Below, piece after piece: positions 53,882-62,805 of a stretch of 64,000 nucleotides of DNA. Below the pieces are notes generated by a model, which saw nothing but the letters and a program-made list of their open reading frames with translations, ran no database searches and was not told where the DNA came from. Location of the stretch: contig NZ_JAKJSQ010000018.1 in assembly GCF_050337105.1 (NCBI RefSeq), positions 1 through 64,000 on the forward strand, given 5' to 3'. The position numbers and the translations under genes were made by a program. The stretch is from Aliivibrio_A kagoshimensis (GTDB lineage: Bacteria; Pseudomonadota; Gammaproteobacteria; Enterobacterales; Vibrionaceae). The first letter of the stretch is position 1, and each line of letters starts with the position of its first letter.

Positions 53882-54967
53882 TTATTCAGGATTTCTTGCA
53901 TTCAAATAAGCTTGCTCTGAAATAGCATGCCATTTAACCGCTTGGTCTTTGTATGCTTTATAAGAGGCATACACTTTTTTACTCATCTCATCTTTGTTGG
54001 CTTCTTCTGCAACCACATCAGCTGAAAGCTGTTTGATCTGCTCAAGTACTTCTTTTGGATATGGAAGTAGCTTAACGCCATGATCATTCACTAAACTCTC
54101 AAGTGCAGAGTTATTACGGCTCGTGTATTCAGACAACATGTTGGCATTTACCGCTTTGGTGGCATTTAATACGATTGACTGAAGATCTTTCGGTAATTTA
54201 TCAAACGCTTTTTTGTTGATCAGTGCTTCTAACGTTGTACCCGGCTCATGCCATCCTGGGTAGTAGTAGAATTTTGCCGCTTTATGCAGACCAAAAGCCA
54301 TGTCGTTATATGGACCGACCCACTCAGTAGCATCAATGGTTCCTGACTGTAGCGATGGGAAAATCTCACTACCTGGGAGTAATACTGGTGTACCACCTGC
54401 ACGTTTAAGTACTTCTCCGCCTAAACCTGGCATACGCATTTTCAGACCTTTTAAGTCATCAAGGCTGTTGATCTCTTTATTAAACCAACCGCCCATTTGT
54501 ACACCGGTATTACCGGCTGGCATTGGGATAATTCCGAATGGTTCATACGCTTCTTGCCAAAGCTTGAGACCACCACCGGTATAAATCCAGCCATTCATCT
54601 CTTGCGCGGTTAAACCAAATGGAACCGCTGCAAAAAACTGACCTGCTGGTACTTTGCCTTTCCAGTAGTATGCAGCGCCGTGACCCATTTCAGCGGTACC
54701 ACGTGAAACAGCATCAAAGGTTTCTAATGCGCCAACTAACTCTTTTGCGCCGTAGACTTTAACGGAAATTCGGCCATCACTCATTTCAGTGATCAAGCTG
54801 GCCAGTTCGTTAGCACTGGTACCTAAACCTGGGAAATTCTTCGGCCATGTTGTGACCATTTTCCATTTATATTCTGCTGGTGCTGCATTAGCGAAAAAAG
54901 GAGTCAAAAGTGCGCTTGCTACTGTGGCTCCTATTGTCATCTTTTTCACGAGTTCTCTTAACTGCAT
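53882..54967 (-). CDS. TRAP substrate-binding protein, TakP-like 2-oxoacid type
   Basis: A 361-residue periplasmic receptor. A signal peptide is visible (MTIGATVASALLTPFFANA), then YKWKMVTTWPKNFPGLGTSA, FDAVSRGTAEMGHGAAYYWK, and AVPFGLTAQEMNGW. The ligand-site stretch is PAGNTGVQMGGWFNKEINS, KMRMPGLGGEVLKRAGG and IDATEWVGPYNDM. These match TakP/mannonate-like receptors, of which TakP binds 2-oxoacids with a Na+ ion. GGAGAG precedes the ATG. It is the first gene of its operon, followed by the hairpin and two permeases. Confidence 0.9.
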   Translation of the reverse strand: MQLRELVKKMTIGATVASALLTPFFANAAPAEYKWKMVTTWPKNFPGLGTSANELASLITEMSDGRISVKVYGAKELVGALETFDAVSRGTAEMGHGAAYYWKGKVPAGQFFAAVPFGLTAQEMNGWIYTGGGLKLWQEAYEPFGIIPMPAGNTGVQMGGWFNKEINSLDDLKGLKMRMPGLGGEVLKRAGGTPVLLPGSEIFPSLQSGTIDATEWVGPYNDMAFGLHKAAKFYYYPGWHEPGTTLEALINKKAFDKLPKDLQSIVLNATKAVNANMLSEYTSRNNSALESLVNDHGVKLLPYPKEVLEQIKQLSADVVAEEANKDEMSKKVYASYKAYKDQAVKWHAISEQAYLNARNPE

Positions 54968-55217
54968 GGTTCTCTCCTTGAGTTTGCTCTATTATATTTT
55001 TGCTTACTTCCTAGGGAATGACTGTCTAATTATTACGTATTTTATATCGTCATTTACAGGTTAGTGAGTTGTTAGCTCAATGTAAATAAATATACAACTA
55101 ATTGTGCTACTTATTCATCGTTTTATGACATTCAATGGCTCTTTTTTATTGTCGCGATATGCAACAAAGCTTTCATGCGATATATCGATAGAAATTTTAC
55201 TCATTATTTCGATACCT

Positions 55218-56126
55218 TTATCCGTAATTCAATTTAATAAAATCCACAAAAGCTCGGATATTGACGGACATATATTTACTCTGTGCAAACTGCATCGACA
55301 CTTTCCCTTGAAAGTGACTTTGTAGCGTCCAATCTGGTAAAACAGCGACAATCTCTTGATGATCTAACGCCTCTTTTGCTACAAAATCAGGCAGTAATGC
55401 AATTCCGATCCCCTCTTTGGCCGCCCGTAGCCTCATTACTGAGTGATTCACAGCATAACTACTCTCTACCGATATACGTTGTGTTTTATCGCCTTTAATA
55501 AAATGCCAATGGTTGTCGTTAATGTCATCGCCTAAAAAAATACAGTTATGCTTGTATAAATCCGAGGGTGAGGCTGGGGTACCATTTTTATTTAGATAGT
55601 GCTGATTAGCACAGAGTATGGAATTAACGTTTCCCACCTTAACTGAGATTAACCCCTCTACGGGTTGGTTAGTAATATTGAAATAGAGATCAACCCCATC
55701 TTTAATAAGGTCAATATCACTATCAGTTGCAATGAATTTTAATTTAATCTCAGGATATTGAATTAAAAACTGAATAATAAGGGGGGATAATACGTGGTTA
55801 GCATATGCTACCGGTGCAGCAATACATAAGGTTCCGCTCGGTTTTGTAAGTGATGCTTTTGACAGAGTAACCACACCGTTCGCTGAGTTGACCATTTCTC
55901 GACACAGTTCGTACGCTTTACTTCCCACATCATTTAAGGCAATCCGCCGGGTAGTTCTTTCCAGTAACTTAACATTTAAGCCCTTCTCCAATCTTGATAC
56001 CTGCCTGCTTACCGCTGATGGCGTAATGCCCAGTTTTCTAGCCGCTTCACTCAAGCTCTCTGATTCAACAACGGTGACAAACACCGCCATATCAGGCAGA
56101 AGATGGATAATCTTATTAGTGTCCAT
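55218..56126 (-). CDS. LysR-type transcriptional regulator
   Basis: A 302-residue regulator with helix-turn-helix FVTVVESESLSEAARKLGIT followed by PSAVSRQVSRLEKGLNVKLL, and an effector domain with GTLCIAAPVAYANHVLSPLI. I use ATG 56126 (MDTNKIIHLL) with AGGAC 13 nt upstream rather than TTG 56135. It is divergent from the EamA transporter gene across an 87-bp gap that holds a TATTCC...GGAATA dyad. The likely targets are itself and the EamA gene. Confidence 0.9.
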   Translation of the reverse strand: MDTNKIIHLLPDMAVFVTVVESESLSEAARKLGITPSAVSRQVSRLEKGLNVKLLERTTRRIALNDVGSKAYELCREMVNSANGVVTLSKASLTKPSGTLCIAAPVAYANHVLSPLIIQFLIQYPEIKLKFIATDSDIDLIKDGVDLYFNITNQPVEGLISVKVGNVNSILCANQHYLNKNGTPASPSDLYKHNCIFLGDDINDNHWHFIKGDKTQRISVESSYAVNHSVMRLRAAKEGIGIALLPDFVAKEALDHQEIVAVLPDWTLQSHFQGKVSMQFAQSKYMSVNIRAFVDFIKLNYG

Positions 56127-56139
56127 ATCGCACAAGTCC

Positions 56140-56175
56140 TATTCCAATTCTTATCATTACCTCTAATTAGGAATA
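56140..56175. promoter_or_regulatory. Candidate LysR operator (LysR/EamA gap)
   Basis: An inverted pair TATTCCAATT (56140-56149) and AATTAGGAATA (56165-56175) lies in the short divergent promoter, close to perfect symmetry. This is the expected place and style for a LysR-type site, but it is unproven. Confidence 0.4.
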
Positions 56176-56213
56176 AGTTAGCATCAATGCAGTACTAACT
56201 ATAAGGATTTTTT

Positions 56214-57119
56214 ATGTCAACGCTTATCATCCCCCCCCCAACTACACGCCCAACGGCTGAAATATTATTGCTCTTGGTCGCCATCATCTGGGGAACCAGT
56301 TACGGCATCACTAAAGAGGCGTTGCTCTACATCTCGGTGTTTGGGTTTCTTACTCTACGCTTTGGTTTAAGCACACTTCTTCTGCTGCCTTTTGTCTGGA
56401 TGGAGTGGCGTAGCAACCCGACGACCGATTGGAAGTATGCGATTCCTACAGGAATCATTCTACTTGCGATCTTTATTGCTGAAACCTATGGCATCACTCA
56501 AACTACCGCCTCTAATGCTGCCTTTTTGATCAGTTTATGCCTCTTGTTTACTCCTTTCATTGAGTGGCTTATTTTTCGCCAGCGGCCGTCTAAGCGCATA
56601 TTTGTGATGGTTGGATTGTCTCTAGTTGGCGTGTCCCTACTGTCTCTCAATACCGACCACCAACTTAGCCTTAATCGTGGCGATGCCTATATCTTACTCG
56701 CAGCACTGCTTCGAGGCTGCATGGTGGTTGCCACAAAAAAATTACTCCATGGTAAGTCCATCTCGTCACTGTCGGTCACCGCGATTCAATCAAGCGTGGT
56801 GTTTGTAGGAGCATTGTTGTTACTCCTAATCAATGAGCCTCTATCAATACACACCCTACCAACTGAAAGCACTTTCTGGTTACTGGTTTTATATGTTGTC
56901 TGTTTCTGTACCATCTTTGCTTTTTTTGCTCAAAATTATGGTGTACGAAAAACATCTGCGACCAGAGCTTCGGTTCTTATGGGCTCTGAGCCCGCTTTCG
57001 GTGCAATGTTTGCCATAGTGTGGTTGGGAGAAAGTCTGTCGCTATTGCAACTTGCAGGAGGGGTATTAATTGTCATTGCTACGTTATTGGCGTCGGTAAA
57101 ACAGAAAATCCCGCACTAA
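56214..57119 (+). CDS. EamA/DMT-family transporter
   Basis: A 301-residue membrane protein with ten predicted helices in two EamA halves: LLLVAIIWGTSYGITKEALL, then ITQTTASNAAFLISLCLLFT; second half GDAYILLAALLRGCMVVATK and AQNYGVRKTSATRASVLMGS with PAFGAMFAIVWLGE. Members export amino acids or other metabolites. AAGGA precedes ATG 56214. Codons 6-8 lie in a run of nine C (56231-56239), which could slip and switch the frame off. It is under likely control of the divergent LysR regulator and ends inside a terminator loop at 57106-57129. Confidence 0.88.
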   Translation: MSTLIIPPPTTRPTAEILLLLVAIIWGTSYGITKEALLYISVFGFLTLRFGLSTLLLLPFVWMEWRSNPTTDWKYAIPTGIILLAIFIAETYGITQTTASNAAFLISLCLLFTPFIEWLIFRQRPSKRIFVMVGLSLVGVSLLSLNTDHQLSLNRGDAYILLAALLRGCMVVATKKLLHGKSISSLSVTAIQSSVVFVGALLLLLINEPLSIHTLPTESTFWLLVLYVVCFCTIFAFFAQNYGVRKTSATRASVLMGSEPAFGAMFAIVWLGESLSLLQLAGGVLIVIATLLASVKQKIPH

Positions 57120-57129
57120 GGCGGGATTT
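57106..57129. terminator. Bidirectional hairpin 1 between EamA gene and gcvT
   Basis: Stem AAATCCCGC / GCGGGATTT with a 6-nt loop that contains the EamA stop codon. On the minus strand TTTTCTG follows, so it can end gcvT transcription. Confidence 0.7.
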
Positions 57130-57147
57130 AAGTTTCCTATAAGAAAC
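57130..57147. promoter_or_regulatory. 18-bp motif, copy A (inverted match to 59113-59130)
   Basis: AAGTTTCCTATAAGAAAC is the exact reverse complement of the stretch at 59113-59130 upstream of gcvH. The core GTTTCYTATARGAAAC is nearly palindromic, as expected of an operator. Copy A lies beyond the 3' end of gcvT, between two terminators. Confidence 0.6.
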
Positions 57148-57170
57148 AAGCAGCTATATTGTGCTTGTTT
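57144..57170 (+). terminator. Hairpin 2 after EamA gene
   Basis: A perfect 9-bp stem AAACAAGCA / TGCTTGTTT with a 9-nt loop, followed by TTT on the plus strand. It is a good terminator for the EamA gene and overlaps the edge of motif copy A. Confidence 0.75.
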
Positions 57171-57176
57171 TTTATA

Positions 57177-58295
57177 TTAACCACGGAAGTAACGCTGAGG
57201 AACAAACGGCATTTTTTCTACTTGCATTGGCAGTTTTTTACCACGCACTTCAGCAAATACCTCTGTACCAATAACCGCTAACTCTTTGGTAATGTAACCC
57301 ATCGCCACTGGCTTACCAGCGTTTGGTCCCGCAGTACCACTGGTCACAATACCAATTTCATTATCAGCAGCATCAAACAGTTTTGCACCTTCACGTACCG
57401 GCGCTTTACCTAAACCGATAAGACCAACACGTTTGCGTGATACTTCTTTAGTGACAATCTGTTCAAGAATGATGTCTGCACCAGGGAATCCACCCGCACG
57501 TTCGCCATCGGTACGACGATTTTTGCTAATGCCCCATAGTAGGCTCGCTTCAACAGGTGTTGTTGTTGTATCAAGGTCGTGGCCATATAAGCAAAGACCA
57601 CACTCTAGGCGCAGTGAATCACGTGCTCCAAGACCAATCCACTCAACTTCAGCGCTGGCCGTTAATGCTCGTGCTAGCTCTTCCGCTTTATCGGCAGGAA
57701 CTGAAATTTCAAAACCATCTTCGCCGGTGTAACCTGAACGGCTAACGATACACTCTGCACCCAGTAAACCAACAACACGTGCGTCCATGAATACCATGTC
57801 ACAAACCGCTGGGTTCAATGCTGCTAATACGTCAATTGCGTGTGGGCCTTGAAGCGCGATCAATGCGCGATCTTCAATAATTTCAAGCTCAACACCTGGA
57901 AGAAGGTTTGCTTTAAGGTGGGCGATGTCTTGCTCTTTACACGCGGCGTTTACCACGACAAACAGATGATCACCCATGTTGGTGACCATTAAGTCATCCA
58001 TGATGCCGCCTTGCTCATTGGTAAAGAACGCATAACGTTGCTTACCTGCTGGCAGATCAATAATATCAACAGGGACTAATGCTTCCATCATTTTCGCTGC
58101 GTCATCGCCGTGTAAACGAAGTTGACCCATGTGAGAGACATCAAATAAACCAGCAGCATTACGGCAGTGTAAATGCTCTTTTTTAACACCTAATGGGTAC
58201 TGTACTGGCATGTCGTATCCAGCAAAGGGAACCATTTTTGCGCCTACTTCAACGTGTAGTGCGTGTAGTGGTGTCGTTAATAGTTGATCAGTCAT
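57177..58295 (-). CDS. gcvT: Glycine cleavage system T protein (aminomethyltransferase)
   Basis: The 372 residues match GcvT, which transfers the aminomethyl carbon from lipoylated H protein to tetrahydrofolate, releasing ammonia. Key parts: MVPFAGYDMPVQYPLGVKKE, GLFDVSHMGQLRLHGDDA with the catalytic aspartate region, the folate-binding SRSGYTGEDGFEISVP, and LGARDSLRLECGLCLYGHD. Start ATG 58295 (MTDQLLTTPL) has GGAG spaced by 6 nt; an in-frame upstream start at 58328 is unlikely. It lies 81 nt downstream of the regulator gene on the same strand, separate from gcvH-gcvP, which run the other way. Confidence 0.97.
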   Translation of the reverse strand: MTDQLLTTPLHALHVEVGAKMVPFAGYDMPVQYPLGVKKEHLHCRNAAGLFDVSHMGQLRLHGDDAAKMMEALVPVDIIDLPAGKQRYAFFTNEQGGIMDDLMVTNMGDHLFVVVNAACKEQDIAHLKANLLPGVELEIIEDRALIALQGPHAIDVLAALNPAVCDMVFMDARVVGLLGAECIVSRSGYTGEDGFEISVPADKAEELARALTASAEVEWIGLGARDSLRLECGLCLYGHDLDTTTTPVEASLLWGISKNRRTDGERAGGFPGADIILEQIVTKEVSRKRVGLIGLGKAPVREGAKLFDAADNEIGIVTSGTAGPNAGKPVAMGYITKELAVIGTEVFAEVRGKKLPMQVEKMPFVPQRYFRG

Positions 58296-58376
58296 TCCTT
58301 TCTCCATATATGGCGGCGTCTTGGTCATAATGTTGCCCAGTCACCCGCTTGTCACATTGTATTCATTGTTACCGCT

Positions 58377-59003
58377 CTATTTAGCAGTAACCCATAAAAT
58401 CAGTGCATCTTCCTCACTCGTTGAGGTGATCATGTGGCCCATCGTTGCGTCATAATAAACACTATCGCCAACGGCCATTTCAACCGGTTCATAGAACTCA
58501 GTAAAGAGGCAGACCTCCCCTTCTAATACCAATAAAAACTCTTCGCCATCGTGCCTTACCCAATCAGGAAAGTCTGAAAAACCACGAGCACGAATACGGC
58601 TTTTAAACGGCATCATCTTTTTATTTGAAAGCTGAGTTGCTAACAATTCATGCTCATACGTTGTGGTTGGGTGCGCTTTCCCACCACTTGCAACGGTAAT
58701 GTCTCGTCGACCCGAAGCCACCATTTTTTTAGGTGGTTTAAACAGCTGTGGAATATCAATCTGAAGACCAGCGGCAAGTTTCTGCAACGCTTGAAACGTC
58801 GGAGATATCTGTTCATTCTCTATCTTAGATAGGGTTGAACGGGCTAAACCAGTACGTTTGCTTGCATCTTCTAGTGTTAATCCAAACTCTGTTCTGATCT
58901 CTTTTAATCTCGCCCCGAGGTGCAGTGGCTCTATCGATTCCTCTGCATCAGCTTTTGCAATTGTGATACTTGGGTACTCGTCTCTATCCCTTGATCTTGC
59001 CAT
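58377..59003 (-). CDS. XRE-cupin transcriptional regulator of glycine cleavage cluster
   Basis: A 208-residue regulator. The helix-turn-helix is LGARLKEIRTEFGLTLEDAS followed by KRTGLARSTLSKIENEQISP. A C-terminal cupin fold (DFPDWVRHDGEEFLLVLEGE, then VGDSVYYDATMGHMI) can bind a small ligand. Such XRE-cupin proteins control amino acid and polyamine catabolism. Start ATG 59003 has GAAGAG upstream. It sits between gcvT (same strand) and gcvH (divergent), so control of both transcripts by a glycine-related signal is likely. Repeated TAACA-core sites and the 18-bp motif in the gap are candidate operators. Confidence 0.88.
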   Translation of the reverse strand: MARSRDRDEYPSITIAKADAEESIEPLHLGARLKEIRTEFGLTLEDASKRTGLARSTLSKIENEQISPTFQALQKLAAGLQIDIPQLFKPPKKMVASGRRDITVASGGKAHPTTTYEHELLATQLSNKKMMPFKSRIRARGFSDFPDWVRHDGEEFLLVLEGEVCLFTEFYEPVEMAVGDSVYYDATMGHMITSTSEEDALILWVTAK

Positions 59004-59112
59004 GACTGTCTCTTCAGTTTTGATGTGCATTTATTGTTACATAGAGAGGAATGAATATTAAAGGTAACAGAGGTCGTTAAATAGTGAGCAAGGTAACAGT
59101 TTAGGAAACTAA

Positions 59113-59130
59113 GTTTCTTATAGGAAACTT
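59113..59130. promoter_or_regulatory. 18-bp motif, copy B upstream of gcvH
   Basis: GTTTCTTATAGGAAACTT, exact inverse of copy A at 57130. The preceding bases AGGAAACTAAGTTTCTT (59103-59119) form an overlapping dyad, giving three GAAAC/GTTTC half-sites in 26 bp. The position about 130-150 bp before gcvH suits an operator of the divergent regulator/gcvH promoters. Confidence 0.6.
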
Positions 59131-59260
59131 TTTATTGAATGTTGCATACCTCACTTGTATTTTGGAGCCACTTACTTAGATTGTTACATCTTTGGTCTAC
59201 TATTGATGATAAAACAATCAACCCAATTTTTTTATACTGATCTGGAATGGAGATACACAA

Positions 59261-59641
59261 ATGACTAAGAACTATAAATTTGCTGCAAGCCACGAGTGGG
59301 TACTAGACAATGGTGACGGTACAGCAACTGTTGGTATTTCTGAGCACGCACAAGGTTTGCTAGGTGATGTAGTTTTTGTTGACCTACCAGAAGTAGAAGA
59401 CGAAGTAACAGCAGCTGAGAGCTTCTCACTTGTTGAGTCTGTTAAAGCAGCTTCAGACATCTACTCACCTATTTCGGGCGAAATCGTTGAAATTAATGAA
59501 GAGCTAGAAGATAGCCCTGAACTAGTTAACGAAGAACCATACGAAGGCGGCTGGATTATTAAAGTAAAACTAAGCGATCCGTCAGAGCTTGAAGCACTAG
59601 CAACTTCTGAAGAGTACCATGCAGGTCTTGAAGAAGAGTAA
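59261..59641 (+). CDS. gcvH: Glycine cleavage system H protein
   Basis: A 126-residue lipoyl carrier that shuttles the aminomethyl group between GcvP, GcvT and the lipoamide dehydrogenase. The lipoylation site is K62 in LVESVKAASDIYSPISGE. It begins MTKNYKFAASHEWV, typical of the family, with GGAG 10 nt before the ATG. It precedes gcvP by 38 nt on the same strand. Confidence 0.98.
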   Translation: MTKNYKFAASHEWVLDNGDGTATVGISEHAQGLLGDVVFVDLPEVEDEVTAAESFSLVESVKAASDIYSPISGEIVEINEELEDSPELVNEEPYEGGWIIKVKLSDPSELEALATSEEYHAGLEEE

Positions 59642-59679
59642 GCTGACACTTAAGTTAATTTTTAAAGCGGAAACAGTTA

Positions 59680-62562
59680 ATGACTAATTCTCACAACAGT
59701 CCATTCCTAAACGGACTTGGCACGGACAACGAATTCATTCGTCGTCACAATGGACCGGACAGTACCGAACAGCAGACAATGTTAAATACCGTAGGTGTTG
59801 AGAGCATTGATCAGTTGATTGAGCAAACTGTACCATCACATATTCGTCTGCCTAAGCCGATGGCTATTGATGCTGCAATGAGCGAGCACGATATGCTGGC
59901 GACCATTCAAGCAATGGCTGATAAAAACCAAGTTAAACGCAGTTTTATCGGTCAAGGCTACTACGGAACGTTTACTCCTAATGTAATCCTTCGTAATGTA
60001 TTTGAAAATCCAGGCTGGTACACCGCGTATACGCCGTATCAACCAGAGATTTCTCAAGGTCGTTTAGAAGCACTACTTAACTATCAGCAAATGGTTCTTG
60101 ACCTTACTGGTCTAGAAATTGCGAATGCCTCACTACTTGATGAAGCCACCGCAGCCGCTGAAGCGATGACGCTATGTAAACGCGCAGGAAAAAACAAGAG
60201 CAAAACGTTCTTTGTTGCTTCTGACGTGCATCCGCAAACGTTATCGGTAGTCAAAACTCGTGCAAAATACATCGGATTTGAAGTAGTTGTTGCTCCTGTT
60301 GATACGCTAGATTCACACGATGTTTTCGGCGCGTTAGTTCAATACCCAGGTACAACGGGTAATGTTCAAGACATGACTACATTGATTGAACAGGCTCACG
60401 CAAAGAAAACATTGGTTACTGTTGCTACTGACTTACTGTCGCTAACGCTGCTTAAATCTCCTGGTGAGATGGGTGCAGACGTTGCTATCGGTAGTACACA
60501 GCGCTTTGGTGTTCCTATGGGCTTTGGTGGACCACACGCTGGTTTCATGTCAACCCAAGAGAAACACAAACGTACCATGCCTGGCCGTGTTATTGGTGTT
60601 TCCATCGATAGCAAAGGTAAACAAGCGCTACGTATGGCAATGCAGACTCGTGAGCAGCACATCCGCCGCGAAAAAGCGACATCAAACATCTGTACTGCGC
60701 AGGCGCTACTTGCCAACATGGCGGGTTTCTACGCGGTATACCATGGTCCTGAAGGACTTCGTAAGATTGGCCGTCGTGTTCATCACTTCACTGCCGTTCT
60801 TGCTGCTGGCCTTAAGAGTGCTGGTTTCGAACTTGAAAACCAACACTTCTTTGACACCATCACAGTCAACACTGGCGATAAAACAGAAGCCGTATATCAA
60901 GCAGCTCTAAACGCTGACATGAACTTACGTCTTCTTGATGGCCAAGTGGGTATCAGCATCGATGAATTAACTACGATGTCCGATATCAACAACTTGTTTG
61001 CAGCCTTTGGTGCTGCTGATCTGAATGCGTCTGCCTTCTCGGTAGATATCGCGGCTGATGAATTTGCGGCAATCCCTGCAAGCTGTCGTCGTACTTCAGA
61101 CTACCTAACACACCCAGTTTTCAATACTCATCATAGCGAAACAGAGATGATGCGTTACTTGAAAAAACTGGAGAACAAAGATTTCTCACTAACGCACGGC
61201 ATGATCCCTCTTGGTAGCTGTACCATGAAATTGAATGCAGCGGCAGAGATGATGCCTGTTTCTTGGCCTGAGTTTGGTGCTATGCACCCGTTTGCTCCTA
61301 GCGAGCAGACTCAAGGTTACCAAGAGCTAGCTGAATCTTTAGACAAAATGTTATGTGAAATCACCGGTTACGACGCTTTCTCTCTACAGCCAAACTCTGG
61401 CGCACAGGGCGAATATGCTGGTCTAATCGCGATCAAACGTTACCACGAAAGCCGTGGTGATGATCATCGTAATATCTGTCTGATCCCAAGTTCAGCGCAC
61501 GGTACTAACCCAGCCACCGCATCAATGGTTTCCATGAAAGTGGTCGTTGTTAAGTGTGATGAGTTAGGTAACGTTGATATTGTTGACTTAGAAGCGAAAA
61601 TTGAGAAGCACGCTGAAAATCTTGCTTGCATCATGATCACCTACCCTTCTACACACGGTGTGTATGAAGAAGCGGTTCAAGATGTATGTGAAAAAGTTCA
61701 CGCGGCAGGCGGTCAGGTTTACCTTGATGGCGCTAACATGAATGCTCAGGTTGGTCTGACTAGCCCAGGTTTCATTGGCTCTGATGTTTCGCACCTAAAC
61801 TTACACAAAACATTCAGCATCCCACACGGTGGTGGCGGTCCTGGTATGGGTCCAATCGGTGTTAAATCTCACCTAGCGGAATTCTTACCTGGTCACGTTC
61901 ACAACGGCATCAAAGGTTCTGAGCTTGCGGTTTCTGCATCGGATCTTGGTAGTGCTTCAATCCTAACTATCTCATGGGCGTACATCGCTATGATGGGTAA
62001 CAACGGACTGAAAGAAGCCACTGAAATTGCTATCTTGAGCGCTAACTACATCATGGAACGTCTACGTCCACACTTCCCTGTACTCTACCGTGGTACGCAT
62101 GGCCGTATCGCTCATGAGTGCATCATCGATATTCGTCCTCTAAAAGAAGAGACAGGTATCAGTGAAGAGGACATCGCGAAGCGTCTTATGGATTACGGTT
62201 TCCATGCGCCAACTATGTCGTTCCCTGTTGCTGGAACACTAATGATCGAACCAACTGAGTCTGAAGACCTAGTAGAAATCGACCGTTTCTGTGACGCAAT
62301 GATCGCTATCCGTAACGAGATGCAGCAAGTTAAAGATGGGGTTTGGTCTTTAGAGAACAACCCATTGGTAAACGCGCCGCACACTCAAGCAGATATGATG
62401 TCAACGGAGTGGGATCACCCTTACTCACGTGAAATCGCATGCTTCCCAACCGCACACACTAAAGATGCCAAATACTGGCCGACAGTAAACCGCGTTGATA
62501 ACGTGTTCGGTGACCGTAATTTGATCTGCTCATGCCCGAGCATTGATAACTACGAAGAGTAA
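59680..62562 (+). CDS. gcvP: Glycine dehydrogenase (decarboxylating), P protein
   Basis: The full-length 960-residue fused P protein decarboxylates glycine and loads the aminomethyl group on GcvH. The N-terminal half shows FIGQGYYGTFTPNVILRNVF, and the PLP-binding C-terminal half has the Schiff-base K710 in NLHKTFSIPHGGGGPGMGP. Codon use is that of a highly expressed gene. It is the second gene of gcvH-gcvP and is followed by a strong terminator. glyA, often nearby in relatives, is not in this window. Confidence 0.98.
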   Translation: MTNSHNSPFLNGLGTDNEFIRRHNGPDSTEQQTMLNTVGVESIDQLIEQTVPSHIRLPKPMAIDAAMSEHDMLATIQAMADKNQVKRSFIGQGYYGTFTPNVILRNVFENPGWYTAYTPYQPEISQGRLEALLNYQQMVLDLTGLEIANASLLDEATAAAEAMTLCKRAGKNKSKTFFVASDVHPQTLSVVKTRAKYIGFEVVVAPVDTLDSHDVFGALVQYPGTTGNVQDMTTLIEQAHAKKTLVTVATDLLSLTLLKSPGEMGADVAIGSTQRFGVPMGFGGPHAGFMSTQEKHKRTMPGRVIGVSIDSKGKQALRMAMQTREQHIRREKATSNICTAQALLANMAGFYAVYHGPEGLRKIGRRVHHFTAVLAAGLKSAGFELENQHFFDTITVNTGDKTEAVYQAALNADMNLRLLDGQVGISIDELTTMSDINNLFAAFGAADLNASAFSVDIAADEFAAIPASCRRTSDYLTHPVFNTHHSETEMMRYLKKLENKDFSLTHGMIPLGSCTMKLNAAAEMMPVSWPEFGAMHPFAPSEQTQGYQELAESLDKMLCEITGYDAFSLQPNSGAQGEYAGLIAIKRYHESRGDDHRNICLIPSSAHGTNPATASMVSMKVVVVKCDELGNVDIVDLEAKIEKHAENLACIMITYPSTHGVYEEAVQDVCEKVHAAGGQVYLDGANMNAQVGLTSPGFIGSDVSHLNLHKTFSIPHGGGGPGMGPIGVKSHLAEFLPGHVHNGIKGSELAVSASDLGSASILTISWAYIAMMGNNGLKEATEIAILSANYIMERLRPHFPVLYRGTHGRIAHECIIDIRPLKEETGISEEDIAKRLMDYGFHAPTMSFPVAGTLMIEPTESEDLVEIDRFCDAMIAIRNEMQQVKDGVWSLENNPLVNAPHTQADMMSTEWDHPYSREIACFPTAHTKDAKYWPTVNRVDNVFGDRNLICSCPSIDNYEE

Positions 62563-62606
62563 TTTTGCTGTGTGTCTGAGTATTTAAAAATTAGACAAAG
62601 GTAATT

Positions 62607-62640
62607 AAAAATAGACAAACTACGGTTTGTCTATTTTTTT
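62607..62640 (+). terminator. gcvP terminator
   Basis: Stem ATAGACAAAC / GTTTGTCTAT with a 4-nt TACG loop, followed by TTTTTT. It is a strong intrinsic terminator. A partial copy of the left arm (TTAGACAAAG, 62591-62600) precedes it. Confidence 0.93.
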
Positions 62641-62693
62641 ACCTTACCTTTAGTGACCACAACTAACCAAGTTGGAAACTAACTTGAATAACA

Positions 62694-62719
62694 AAAGGCG
62701 AACCATTGGGTTCGCCTTT
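62694..62719. terminator. Second, bidirectional hairpin before SMC-like gene end
   Basis: A perfect 11-bp stem AAAGGCGAACC / GGTTCGCCTTT with an ATTG loop. On the minus strand TTTTGTT follows, so it likely ends the leftward ATPase gene. Confidence 0.8.
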
Positions 62720-62805
62720 CTACTTTGAGGTGAGTTACAGTTCGCCCATCAATCATCATTCCCATAATGTGGCCAATCTCAGCGTACCACTACACGTCTA
62801 TAAAA

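Noticed and set aside
54968..55217. Possible small RNA or gene between TRAP receptor and LysR genes
   Set aside because: AT-rich with no good frame, stem-plus-T-run or promoter pair that could be supported.
59031..59260. Glycine riboswitch upstream of gcvH
   Set aside because: The leader is short and lacks the long tandem-aptamer pattern; only protein-operator-like repeats are visible.
60464..60910. 148-codon alternative frame inside gcvP
   Set aside because: It overlaps the conserved glycine dehydrogenase frame and shows no independent features.
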